Notes under the pieces: generated by a model | What the model saw: only the letters and a program-made list of their open reading frames with translations | The model's database searches: none | Told to the model about the DNA's origin: nothing | Made by a program: the position numbers and the translations under genes | In this document: one piece after another, positions 10,690 to 22,589 of the stretch | Position numbering within the stretch: the first letter of the stretch is position 1 | Layout of the letters: every line of letters starts with the position of its first letter | DNA from: Chionis minor | Lineage: Eukaryota; Chordata; Aves; Charadriiformes; Chionididae | Direction: 5' to 3' | Assembly (NCBI GenBank): GCA_013398295.1 | Contig: VZSF01001143.1 | Span: forward strand, 727,901-791,900 | DNA length: 64,000 bases

Positions 10690-13600
10690 CATTCACCCCC
10701 AAATTTTCACTATTTCTTTCATCTGTTCAAGAAGAATTCATAGTCAGCTGGCTTCTGCTGATGATTTAAGCATTGTCTCATGTAGACTTGCTTTGATCAG
10801 GCTTAGACTGTCTGGATTGAAATCCTGGCTCCACTGAGGTCAAGAAGAGTCTTACCATTGACACCAATTATGATTAATGAAACTAAATCTCTGCCAGTTG
10901 CTCTCACCAGGAGCCTTGTCTACTCTACATGCTAGAGCCTCACATATATAGCACCACCCCGTCAGCAAACATCATATGAACCTCTGGTGGAAACAATAGC
11001 AAATTTGGGGCATGCACTGCACTCCTCCTCCTGCCTCCCCTCATCCCACACCGTCAGCACGGACATCCTGGGGAGAGCGTTCAGCAGGCACAAAGAGGCA
11101 AACATGGAGCGGGGGGGAATGTGTCAGTGGGCTGTGGCTAATGCTGAGCTCAATGTGCAGTTTTGCAGTGTTGTCTAATGCCTATGTCCTCAGGGAAGCA
11201 GACTTTCTTATTTTGAAAAGGGCTTGTGCAGCAGGTTCATGAAAGATTTTTCAGAAAAAGCCTGTCTCAACAACCTATTAGTAACATAGCCTTATGACAG
11301 ACTCAGAGATATTTCTAAAGCTGTTAGCTTAATTTATTGTGGTTGAACTGGGTGCTCTGAGGCTTTACTTTTGAGAAGAGATATTTTTTTGCTATTACAC
11401 GCCAAATTTGGTGTTTTTCAATTAAAAATACATGACACAGATTGACTTTCTGTTCAGATTTTTAATACTCACACTGCACCATACTATACTCTCTCTGCAA
11501 GGGGGTCTTATTCAATTAATAGTATTTCCCACAAGTCTGTAAATTTCCTTCTTCATTTAAATAGTTACTTAGTCTTTCTTTACTCTAAAGCTGAACTTAA
11601 ATGAAATGTAATTTACATAACAAGTCACTCAGAGCCTATTGTGTGTCAAATAAAAAAACCTGCCATATTTTATCCTTCCCAGCTGACAAGTAGAAAGAAA
11701 TATGTTGAAAGGGACATACCTAGTTATTAAGAGGTTTTGACAGCATTTTTTTTTTTTTTTTTTTTTTAATTTTGTAAAGTGCCCTTGTCATAAACTAGGA
11801 TTTTTAAACATAGAAAGTTCCCGAAATATTAGACTCCGCTATCTGGACTTTATTCTCCACAACAGGCAGAATAATGAGGCAAATGGCTTGTATGAAGAAG
11901 CTACAAGAAAGAGGCAAAACTAATAAGAGATCCATGACGGAGTAGAGACCCACTAAACTGGTTCTTGCATTCCAGATATGAGAAGTTCCATTGACTTTAA
12001 GTAAAACATTGTAATACTAGATCCTTTAATTCTTATTCATCTGCTTGAAGTTGAAGATGTGCTTTGCTGCTTGGGATTCACAGTGAACAGCACTTTGAGA
12101 GACTGTGCTGTAGGTAATTAGTAGAGTCTGAGCTTACAGTTGCCATCAAATATCTGAAGTTGTGAGGAACATTTGGGCAGCAGTAAAGCCTTATAACCTA
12201 TGAAACGCAGAACTGAGGTCATGACCACCCGAGGATATTAAATATGCAAAGCAGTTTTCTAAGTCTAGCAGGTGGTTTTGGTGTACAGGTCACATTTCAG
12301 AGTGGTAATAATCTCCCTATGGCAGTTTTACCCACCTCCAGTATTATATTCTGTCCCGAGCCACAGCATGGCATGCTCTTCACTGATAAATAAGCTCCTG
12401 CTCTTCAACAGAGAAGTGACAGTTTCTCAGTGGACAGTGACACCAAAGTGCAGCAGTCAAGGTGACAGGAAAATATTTGTGGTGAAGAGAAACATCTAAA
12501 TACAAGTTTTTCTTCGAAGAAGGTGGGGTCTGCTGGGGTTTGACCACACCTGTGAGCCCTCATGGGCTGGAAAGTCTGAAATCTTCCAGCGTCAAGGACT
12601 GACAAGTCTGTCCATGGTCTCCATCAGCAGTAGACATTTCTTCCTGGCGTCTTTATGAGAAAATTAGCCCTATATTTGCAGAGATTAGTGGGAACACTGG
12701 GTATCCCACTGGGGAAAATCTAAGAATAACATTAATAATGTAATCATCATTAATTCAAGCGTTGGTCAGAACCTTTCAGAAGCAGTAGAAGGAATATGAT
12801 ACATCCTGCAGCTAGTGTGGCAACTTCAAAGTGCATGGACAGTGTACGCACCGTGCCACTAAGTGATATAAATACTTCTCTTAGCGCTCCGTGCCAGGCT
12901 CCCTGTTGATACAAGCTGTTCACAAGAGATTCAGGCTAAACCTATCCATAGAAGGAACCCAAAAGGTTAGGTTTTTTTAGATGGAAAGTATATGAGCTCC
13001 CCGTTACTAATTATCCAGTACTTCTTTGAAGTGTCATTTCCTGTTGGAAGCTAATTTCTGTTGTGAGCTAGTCTCTGTACTTTAACCTGCATGTTTACCC
13101 ACCAGGGACAGCCTACTTTGGGAATGGTGGGGTCCATCCTCACCAGAATGACACAATACTTAGTAGGATCCTTTTGTGCCATATCCCCATCTCTGCTATG
13201 TGAGAAGAGCATGCATGTTAGCAACTGAGCCCAGAACCGTATCTCACTACACTGAGAAGTGCGCACCATGAGGGGAGGCACACTGTGCCGGCACAATACC
13301 CCTCAGCAGGGAACCCCATCAGTCAAAAGGCCTTAGAGCCAACCAGAGACCCCAGGCAGGACCTAAAAAATAAAAAAGAGATTACAGAAGTGCCTGCAAC
13401 AGGACCAAAGTCATAGTGGAGATCCTGAGTCAGAGGATCTGTCCACATAGGACTCCACACTGGTCTGGGAAGACACCCTCTTCCCTGTCAGCTCAGAGGG
13501 GCTTAGCAAAGTAGAGGGTATTTCTACCATTTATTGCAGTGCTCGCTAACAATGCTGCAGCAACGCATTACGCAGGCAAGGGTGAGTAAGAATATGCTGG

Positions 13601-14205
13601 CAGTGCCACCCAGCTAATAGAGATTTGGAGTGTCCGACATTGCATCCCTTTAATAGGATGTAGGTTGTGTTTTCCAGAAATGAAAACTGTCCTGAAGGAC
13701 TGGCTGTGTAAAGCAAGCCAGTATGAGGTCACTGATCTTTGGGTATTGCCTCCTCTTGCTAAAAATCCCTTGTTTACAAATTACAAAACTTCTCTTTTTC
13801 TTCAGTATGTTCTTAGTAGGATGACAGGTACAGTACATCTGGCATTGGGCTACCCAATTATTTCTAAAATGGAAAGACAAAGGGTTAGTGTCCACAAAGT
13901 CCATTATTGTTCTGTGGGTCTCAGCACAGGGTGAATTTTGAATGGGAAAGGGGCATTACTATAGCAACACATAATGTAAGTATACAACCATAGCTTCCAG
14001 AAGCTCCTAGAAGTCTCATTTTCCTTTGGACATCTCTTCTTTTTTCTAAAACAGATTTTGTGGAAAGTTGGCTCTAAGGAATTTACCTCTGTTTTACCTG
14101 CTTTAATTACTGGTGAAGAAAAACAGCCACTGGAGGCATTTGCAGATTATTACATTTTTAAAATCTGGATTTTGCTTTAGGAGGCTATATGCTTTTCTGG
14201 AAAAG
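10690..14205. other. Noncoding stretch, no gene recognised
   Basis: Mostly AT-rich. A poly-T run lies at about 11746-11767. Short frames at 12272-12499 and 13665-13934 have no supporting motif. A possible 50-base exon at 12412-12461, between an ACAG 3' site and a CAAG/GTGACA 5' site, was noted, but it is too short to support. Confidence 0.5.
11746..11767. repeat. T22 homopolymer
   Basis: A run of about twenty-two T. The adjacent sequence did not look like a known retroposon in either orientation. Confidence 0.8.
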
Positions 14206-14209
14206 CTGC

Positions 14210-14345
14210 TCATTGTTTAGAGCAGTAACTTGGATGCTCAAAGTGCTCCTGGGCAGCTACAGAGTTGGGTGACCTTGGATATGTTACTTAACCACTATAC
14301 ATTAGTAAAAGACATCTTTCCCTTACAATGTTTTTGCTAGAATAA
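14210..14345 (+). mobile_element. MIR (CORE-SINE) relic
   Basis: This is the clearest MIR fossil in the window. GTTTAGAGCAGTAACTTGGA matches the 5' box of MIR. About 35 bases later GTGACCTTGGATATGTTACT (from 14270) matches the MIR core segment that normally reads GTGACCTTGGGCAAGTTACT, followed by TAACC. Order and spacing agree with the plus orientation. No tail or duplication survives. Confidence 0.7.
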
Positions 14346-17300
14346 GAATATAAAAGATTTTTAACTACTCAATGTGGTAACAGTGGACAATACACATTTA
14401 AGATAGATGGTTTTGTATGGGTTTTAGATGACATATTTGGTGTGCTTAATCAGACAAGTACTGAAATAATCAGGGAGCTGATTAAAAGTGCTCTGTATAA
14501 CCTTATAGAGTTGTCCTAACCATACTTGTTTTGGAGAGTATCTTGATAGGAAAGGACCTTCCAGTTCAGAATCAGAATCAGCTTTTTGTATGGCAGCCAG
14601 GTCTCCCAGGCTCCATTCCTTTTCTACATTTATGTCTTACTGTATTCCTGGTTCCTCCTGTGCCAGGATTTTCAAAAGTGACTACACATCTTGGATGCTT
14701 CCATTTCTAGAGAGCTCTGAGGTGCCCCCTCAATGCCCAGATACTCCTGTCACAGGCTGCAGGTACAGGACAGCAGGAGATGCAGACCCAGAAACAGGCT
14801 CAGAGTAGTTCCCTAGAGCTGCAGATGTGCAAGGCAGGAATTGAGTTCAAGCCACTCCACACTTCTGCGTGTTTCTCCTTGTATGCATCCATCTGTGAGA
14901 AGCTCTACTGAGCCTGGCAATACGTGTATATATATAGCTGGGGTGCTACAATATATAAAAGTTCACATTCTGCATTTTTTGCAATTCCATAACATGTTAG
15001 AGACAGAGAGACCAATAGCAGTCAGACCTATTTAACCTTGGTAAATGTTATCAGTTCATCTCTGGGTATTGAAGGGCTTTAAGCAGCAACTAACATGCCC
15101 ATGTGAACACATGCCCACCAGCCTGATGAACTGTGTGATTTGACTTTTGAACAGCACAATGCGGACAGAAATAGACAGGCATAAATAACGAGGCCCCCTT
15201 TGGTTTTAGGAATAAGGATTTTCACCCTCCAGCAGAGCCAGCGTTAGCCAGCGCCCTGCTTCTGGGACTATCCCCAATCAAAGATCAGTTCCCTCAGGGG
15301 AAGCCACAGGAAAATGCATTGAATGCCTACGGAATAATCTGCCAGTAAGGGAGGTTTCTTCTACTCCTACTTAGCATTTAGCCTAGACTAAAAACATGGG
15401 AATGAATTGCCCTATAAAATGTTCTTAATCGTGTTTAATACAACCATGGATATTTTTGTCATTCATATCAGAATATAATTCATCTTCTCTGTCCTTTCAG
15501 GATGAAAAGTCAACCTCTGGCATTACAGTGAATGCCACTACCTGCCCTCCAGAAAATGTGTGGCATCGTACCGAGTTCAACCTCTCATTCTTGCCATGCC
15601 ATATTCTTTTCTTTCCACTCAGAGAAACTAAAGCACAGAGCTGCTTGCTGCATGACTGCTTGCTGCAGGGGAGGACAACTACTTGTGACATGGGAGTGGG
15701 ACCAGGAGCGGCCGAAGTTTAGAAGGGAACAGAAGCAGCGCTAACACCACAGGCGCAGACTCCTGATCCGTTCCCATCCCATGTGTAGGCGCTGGTACTG
15801 TTACCGGGGCAGAAGCGATCTGCAACACACTTTGCCCTGCCAGGCCACCTTTCTCAGACACATATCAGTCTCTAAAGGCTTTGGCCACCTCATCAGGTAC
15901 TGGGAGAAGCAGGTATCACTGTCCCTTTACAATGTAAAGAAACCAACAGATGGAAGTCCAATGAGGCGGATAGTCTTAGATGAAGTCCCCCTTCTGGTGC
16001 TGTATTTTACTATGGTCTATTAGTTTTGTATTAAATTCTTGTTCTGTATGAAAAGTCTTTTCTGGAAATGAAGTAAATGAACAAAGCCCAAGACGGGCTC
16101 CCTTTGGCTACTGCTATTGCTGCTAATGCAGCAGCATCCTTGGACCATGCTTCCTACAAACCCTAGTCTGATGCACACGTAACCAGGACTAAACTGTCTG
16201 GTGATGTCCAGTGCACTATGCTGGCACCTAAAGAGATTAATAGTCTCTGGATAATGAATTAAGAGAAATATAGACAATGTGTATACTGATACATTTAATA
16301 CAGAAATATAAGATAAAAGTACAAATATAAAGCTCTCCCCTTTTCATTCTTTTTTCCCTCTTTTCTACCAAGCTCTGTTGAGATTGGTCTTCTTTTAAAT
16401 ATTTTTAGAAATAATGAAATAACTGATGCATTGTAATCCCAGTAGAGGCCTCACCATTGTACCCTCAGGCATTGCTCTGCTATTTCAGGCTCTGAAAGAG
16501 TGCAGTTTAATAGAGTGAGAAGATCAGAAAGCTTTGTCTTTGTCCTAACTTGATGTCTGAGTCCTCTAGGATCTGCTCAAATGCCCTGGGATTTCTGCTT
16601 AGTTCTTTTAAGTATTATTCCAGTGCTGTAAGAGAAGACTCTTGAGCTGGGACCATGCTTCATCTCCAGAGGCAAAGAAGCTTTAGGGTAATCATTTCAT
16701 TGCCTAGGGATTTGGGGGAAGTTTAAGGCATCATTGTGCCTGAGGATTTCAAGCTAAACCAGGGACCAGAAGAGCCACTGGCATACATTAGAGTAGTTTC
16801 TACAGCCCAAATCAGCCCACAGTCTCCAGAGTAGCACACGCTACAGAGCATTTTCTGCTCTCAGTGCTTTTCCTTTCATCCCTTCCCTCTTTGCTGGGCC
16901 TCATAAAGCATCAGTCTTGGAGGCACAGCAGGGATTGTTCTTGTCTCTTAGTTACTCAGCTCCAGTCCACACGTGCCTTTGGAAATGTGCACTGGGACCA
17001 GACCTAGGGCAGAATCTGCCACTGTTCAGCCGGATTTCCAATGGTTTTCAAATTGTGACTGATGCAAACTCACTAAAGAAAAATCTAGAGGGATCTCATG
17101 TAACATGAATAATTAGTTATGGTCATAACTGAACAACTGTTACCCAGTGCGAGTGGCTGTGCAACTGCTTCCATCTTTAGGTAATCAAACCAATGTTAGA
17201 AATAAAGAATATATAACAAATACGTGATTAATATAATAAAAAATTCTCAAGCATAGACATTCAGATTTTAAATAAATTTCCATAAATTCTGCTCATGCTT

Positions 17301-17685
17301 TTCCTCCCAACACCAATGAATATTCAAGAAAAAGGTTCATGGTGAAAAGCGTTCACAAAAATAGCTCATTTTAATTAAGTGATACAGAATATTCACAGAA
17401 GTGCGTTTCCTATTCATAACTGTCCAAATCACACCAGAAACCTTTCTTTAATAATTTTGCCCACTGCAGTAGGACATGGAGACCTTCCACCTGACCTCTG
17501 TGCCCCTCCAAAGCATTCCAGCTTTCTACATGCAGGAACAAGGTTCCTCTCTAACCATTTTATCTTTGAAATTCTGCTTGATGCTACTTCATACCCACAA
17601 GAACGTGAGTATTTTTAAAATATTGTCCTCTCCCTTCTTATTTGTCTGACATTTTTGCATCAAAGCCCCTTTGTTGAGCAAGATG
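14346..17685. other. Noncoding stretch, no gene recognised
   Basis: A good-looking 3' splice site (TTCTCTGTCCTTTCAG ending at 15500) precedes a short open segment, but no matching 5' site follows within the frame. Frames at 15456-16023 overlap on both strands. A CTG/CAG-rich patch sits near 16108-16135. Nothing here is strong enough to annotate as a gene. Confidence 0.5.
14770..14870 (-). mobile_element. Possible MIR relic
   Basis: In this orientation AGAAACAGGCTCAGAG, then GGCAGGAATTGAGTTCAAGCC, resembles the reverse complement of MIR (GAAACTGAGGCTCAGAG, then the AGGATTCGAACCC block). The match is short and the segment could be coincidental. Confidence 0.35.
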
Positions 17686-17687
17686 AT

Positions 17688-17760
17688 TTAAGCAGCTGAA
17701 GCAATTGCCCAAAGCAGTGGCCAAAGGGGAAACATGAGCGGGGATTTGATTTCTGTGAAC
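17688..17760 (-). mobile_element. Possible MIR relic
   Basis: TTTAAGCAGCTGAAGCAATT-GCCCAAAGCAG followed by GCGGGGATTTGATTTC resembles the MIR reverse-complement order GTTAAGTAACTTGCCCAAGG and then the GGGATTTGAACC block. It is a fragment only, with about 70 bases recognisable. Confidence 0.4.
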
Positions 17761-17764
17761 AAGA

Positions 17765-19960
17765 ATATGTCCTGTAAGCAGTGGAAAAACTTAAATTAAT
17801 AGTTACCTATGGCAGAAAGCCAGGAACACGCAGAAGCTTTTTGTGTGAGAAAACTGAGAAAATGGCCTTTTTATTAAATCTTACTGTGACTGTGGATTTT
17901 GTGGACGTCCTTTGTAACCAAACAGGGATCTGTAAAACGCAGTTTCCATGGACAACATGAAAACAAAAGGCATGATAGTTCTTGTCCTGTCAAAATACAC
18001 AGGTAGGTGTTAAAAAGCTCATATTTGGTTGCTATGTTTCTCAAAAAAAAAAAAAAAANAAAGAAGACAGAGAGGTTAAGCCAAGGCAGAGGTGGGGCTG
18101 GGGTGGGAGGCCATGGCTGTGGGGTCTCTGGAGGGGCAGTCTGCCCTGTGGGCTCAGGTACTGTTGGACAAGCTGGGCTGAAAAAGCAAATGGAGGAAGG
18201 AGAAAAAGCATTTCCCATCTACCTCAGAAAACCTGGGAAGCTGAGCCACACTTCTGCAAGCCGTGCGGCACAGCAGAGGCCGGGCACCCTTGTGGGAAGG
18301 CCGCAGAGCAGCCAGCCAAGTCTGCGCCTCACTGCCCTCCCTGTTGGCTCAAGGCAGAGGAGGCAGCCCTTCCTGAGGTGCTTTTGACACAGGTTTTAAT
18401 AATTCATCTCATGTGAGTTTCCTGCTAATGTGAGGGGAAAGAGGAGCTGGGGCAGGCTGCGTTAGGGAGACTCATTGGTATGGAAATCACATATTCCCAG
18501 TCATCTATTTAAGTAACATGTCAGTGCAGGGGTGGGAGCGCAGTGACTCAGCACAGGCAGCGGCAGCAGAGGGGACCCGCCATGGCCTCTGTCCCCCACC
18601 ATGGCTCCAGCTCAGCCGCCCCGCCGGGCTGCCTTCCCTCCTGCCTCCCTCCACCATCAGAGGCAGAGAGGCACCTCCGGGGAGCCACTGCTGGGTGGCC
18701 CGGCATTGCCCTTCTTCCCCCCGAGGCCGCGGAGGAGCCCATCCCAGGCAGCTGCAGTGCCCCGGGGAGGCTGTGGGGGACAGAGGGTGGGGGGAGAGCT
18801 TCCTTCCCCGGCAGAAATGGTGATTTCCAGTCGTGACCTGGAGCAAGGTTTGCGACAGGGTCACTTCAGCATTGCACAGGGCCCAGCCTGCTGGAACAGG
18901 CCGAGGAGATGGGCACGATGGTGGCTCATGCCGAGCCTAAGTGCCAGGGCTAGGGACGCATTTCTCCGTGGCAGTGCTGGTTGCATGAGGTGCTTTACTC
19001 ATGGAAACTCCAACACGGGTTTGTGCAGCTGGGAAGCGGCAGGTTTCGGCATTTTGCCAAGTCCGGACCTGCAGCCAGCATGGCGCAGCAACACTGGCAC
19101 GGTGCGAGGCCTGGGGAGCCACAGCAGCCGATAGATAGCTTCCCCGTCTCTCCTGGGGGGAAAACAGAGCTGGGACACGTCCAGACATGAGGCTGCAGGG
19201 TCTCAGGCAGCAGCTCGTCGGCAGGGTGTGTGCAATTTGTAACCCCTGTGGATTCAACATTCCTGGAAATGTAGTAATTTGAGGTGCAGAGCCTCCTTTT
19301 CTGCTGTCCTGCACCTTGAAAGACAAAATGAAGCAGGCACATATACCCAATACCTGCTTAAGGTAAAAGCGGGAAAACATTTGATTATTAATAATAAATT
19401 ATTTTATATATGATCAGGTAGGTCTGGGTCAGTCGTAAGGAAAATGGTACCAAACTTGTACCAGATCAATGGATAGCCACTTAAAATTGTTTTAGATTGT
19501 TATTTTTCTCCTTCTACAAAACCATCTCCCAGAGATAACTTACAAAGTCGGAGCAGAAGGCAAGGAATGATTGTGTCTGAATGGTTTAGTTATGATACGG
19601 GCCTACTTGGAGGGGCTGGAGATAGTCTAAGTTAAAAGGGATTTTAATGTTGGTAATGCGCATGTTTACACTCTGCCTTAAAAATCCTTTGAGGTAGGCA
19701 AGTTCTCTATATCTAGATGTTGAAACATGAAAAGATTAACATTGTGTCTCATGTATATAAAAAAATGCAGATTTGCGGTATGAATTACTTTATTTTTTGC
19801 CTGAAGAGAAATAACAAGTGAGCAAGAACAATTTTCAGAAGAGAGTTCATGTTTTGCAAAGTGTCATGTGAATCTAGTCTCAAAAATGGCACTGGCTGTA
19901 GGCCATCAGTTCAGAGGCATAACCCAACTAAACACAGAAAACAAACTAAACCAAACTCAA
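17765..19960. other. Noncoding stretch with a local GC-rich patch
   Basis: The sequence is AT-rich at first, then becomes GC-rich at about 18480-19220, where frames are open on both strands for 100-177 codons. The longest (18601-19134, plus) begins at ATG in a good Kozak context (CACCATGGC). Its product would be Pro/Ala/Arg/Gly-rich without a recognisable domain, so I treat it as a composition effect. It ends with AT-rich DNA before the exon-like segment near 20 kb. Confidence 0.5.
18043..18062. repeat. Poly-A run with an ambiguous base
   Basis: Sixteen A, then N at 18059, then more A. The N shows that the assembly could not resolve the homopolymer, so the true length is unknown. Confidence 0.85.
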
Positions 19961-19970
19961 AACTTTCCAG

Positions 19971-20073
19971 GCCAGCAAGAAAAGGATTTCACCAAAACGG
20001 AGGAAGTTATGTTTGAAAAATTCTTCAGAAGGGCTGCTCAGCAGGGAGCCACTCAAGGACTTCTCGCTGTAGG
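19971..20073 (+). CDS. Candidate internal exon, weak
   Basis: The 103-base segment lies between a 3' site CTTTCCAG and a consensus 5' site AGG/GTAAGT (intron from 20074). The frame stays open and would encode about 34 residues containing KTEEVMFEKFFRRAAQQG, a charged helix-like composition. It would start with the last two bases of a codon and end after two bases of the next. The 5' site is strong. The 3' site is weak because the bases before it are A-rich, and the frame is also open upstream to 19805, so the left border is uncertain. The product is unknown. It is phase-compatible with the candidate exon at 24928. Confidence 0.25.
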
Positions 20074-20079
20074 GTAAGT

Positions 20080-22105
20080 GGAAAAGCCCTAAGGGTTTAT
20101 CTGCAATAACAGTCTTGAGAGTAACCTGCCATTGCTTCCCAGAAGGATACATTGAATGTAGTAATTAACCCATCTATACCCAGCATTTCTCTCGTAATAG
20201 AGGAAAGGGATGGAGAACAGCCTGAGTGTTTGCTTTTTTCATTGTTGACAACATACCCTTGCAATGGGTACATCTAGAGACAGTACAAGATAGCGCTAAC
20301 TGCAGAGCAGTTGGAATGAGGGGGAAAAAAATCTCTTGATGGAAAGCTGGGAACATTTTTAGACAATTGGTATTTTTGAATGGAGCTAGGAGGACAGTTT
20401 TCCTGCCTTTTCACCTATTAATAAATCACTAGAAATAGATTCAAGTGCTGGTGGGAAAGCGCAGTATATTTTTCTGCCTCTCAGCAGGATAACCTGGCTG
20501 TATGGAGGAATATCACTAGCCTGTATTTGGTTTGAGGCAGAGTCTCAATGGGTTGCTCAGAAAACAAGTTCAGACTGTGTAAACCAAAGTGAGTTCATAT
20601 TTTTGCCTCAAAGACCAAATTCAAACATTAAGAATTCAGTTGCCAATACATAAACATCCAGACAGAAAAACTCCAAAAGTTGCTGCCATCGATTGTTCCT
20701 GCCCAGGTCCATGGAGGGGCTTCACTTTCTTAGGATGGGCTCAGCTCTTTCTGGAAATCAGACATTGTTGATGCACCACTGATTTTCTTAGTGCTCCTCC
20801 AAACCCTGGCTCAAGTTCTCCCTATCTGAAGTACCCTAGGAGCCAGTATTTGTCGAGAATCAGATGAGGATGAAGCCTCATTTTTCGACTTCAATACAGT
20901 GCCGTAGGAAGCGCTGACAGTTACTGATTCAGCTCACCCAAGTGTCTCCGCAGAGGAGTTGCCACACTCTTGACAACACATCAGTATGGTGTTATGCTCC
21001 TTGAGGAGCTGAATGCATGCTAGATGGAAAATGCTTTTCATTTTTCTGCTTGCATCTATGCAACTTTCATGGGGATTTTTCTTAAGCTCACTGCTGTTCT
21101 TGGTCACGCTCTGTGTCAGCAAAAGGAAAAAAAGGTTTGTCCTTGTTGCTGCTGAATACAGATGTCCTTCCCTTGGCCTAAGTCCTGGTTATCTGGGCTG
21201 TGTAGCAGAGGAGAGGAAGGAGGAGAGAAGGGGAGCAAAACTTCAGTATTACCAGCTTTGCTTGCTTGTGCCCTTTATGCAGGAAATACTGGAGCCAATG
21301 CAGCAGGCCACTGCGCCAGTCCAGCTGTGACCAGGGGTTGCCACATGAGCCATGGGTGTTGGAACACTGTCATACCACAGTGATGGCTCTCCTGTGACCA
21401 GTGGTAGCTTTAAGTCATCTTTAGTCAATTCTACAAACAGCTTCTTAATTTATACAAAAACAAGTGTGTTGTTTCCTTTTGTGAGACCTACTGGAGGGAC
21501 CTGCTTGCACGATTTCCCTTTGCAGCAAATCTCTATTGCAACAATTCCCCCCTTCCCCCCATGGTAAATATTCTTTCCCCAGTGGCATCTGAAAGGATAC
21601 TGTGGATTGACAGCTTTATGCCTTACAGTGAAACCTGTTTAAGGGTCTGTGCTCTTGCACTCAAGCAACAAAACGTCCTTGGGAGTCATCACTGATAGAC
21701 AACTAAATGCGGTTTCCTACAAAGAGCATAAGGCAGAAAGCCTGACATCGGTATACAAAGAGACGCATCTGAACAGCAGGGCAACTTGTCCTCTGTATGG
21801 CACCAAAAGAACCCAGTTTGGGATCTCTAGTTTTGGGGAAGAATCAGGAAAGAAGTAGGCATGGTAAATGTGCTTGATGAAAAGATTCCCAGTGATAAAC
21901 TGGATGCATCATGCAACCACAGGCTACTAACCTGAATGCAACCTGGATGGAATTGCATCAGCTGTGTTAGTCAGGAGACAAGATTAAAAATCTCTGCTAA
22001 TCTCATTGGCCTTTATGAATTTTACAATTGCTGATAAGTGTGGTTCCTGTGATGAGCTTTGTGTAAGTTATGACAGGCAAATGAGTGCCTAACTCCATGC
22101 CAGAG
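20080..22105. other. Noncoding stretch, no gene recognised
   Basis: AT-rich to balanced sequence. The plus-strand frame at 21013-21330 (105 codons) overlaps one at 21162-21383, and neither has splice borders or motifs worth reporting. No transposon was recognised. Confidence 0.5.
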
Positions 22106-22109
22106 TTGT

Positions 22110-22400
22110 TCCCCTGCCTGAGAAGCAGCCAGCAGCTGTTACCAGGGAGTACCCGGCCTTTAAATGTTTTGACTGTTTTGTTCTCTCATTAAAATAATTG
22201 AAAGATGATGGACTGGGGTAGAAATCAGGAAATAAGCATTATTCTCTGAAGAAGCTGCCATTAAGATTTGGTTGACAGTTAACTGTATTGAACTTTTGTC
22301 TAATGCCAAGAGTTTGGATCTAGCATTTCAATGTTTTATCAGTTTTAAAAAGAACATGCAACTAATCCTTAGGTTAAGGAAAAAAATCTCTGTATATGTA
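22110..22400. promoter_or_regulatory. Candidate conserved noncoding element
   Basis: Repeat-free AT-rich DNA with an E-box CAGCTG, ATTAAAATAATTG, GTTGACAGTTAACTG and TTTTATCAGTTTTAAAA, and no open frame. The texture resembles developmental enhancers. This is an inference only. Confidence 0.18.
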
Positions 22401-22527
22401 GATTTGGCATTTACAGCACAGGTACCTTGACGAAATACAGTTGTCAGCAGTCTTTGGTTAGGTTTCATTGTCTTGAGAAAGAAACTGGAAATCAAATTTG
22501 TTGCCAAAGGCTAGTTTATAAGAAGTC

Positions 22528-22583
22528 TGTTTTCAGAAATGGCTAAAGCATCAAAGTTTGTTTTCAGAAATGGCTAATGCATC
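22528..22583. repeat. 31-bp direct tandem duplication
   Basis: TGTTTTCAGAAATGGCTAA is followed by A or T and then GCATC, once at 22528-22552 and again at 22559-22583, with one mismatch over 25 bases. Each copy contains a splice-acceptor-like TTTTCAG. Probably a local duplication. Confidence 0.9.
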
Positions 22584-22589
22584 TTTGCT

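Noticed and set aside
12412..12461. Possible 50-base exon, phase-compatible with the segment at 19971
   Set aside because: Too short to judge. Such phase agreement arises by chance one time in three.
15501..15570. Possible exon after TTCTCTGTCCTTTCAG
   Set aside because: Excellent 3' site but no acceptable 5' splice site within the open frame.
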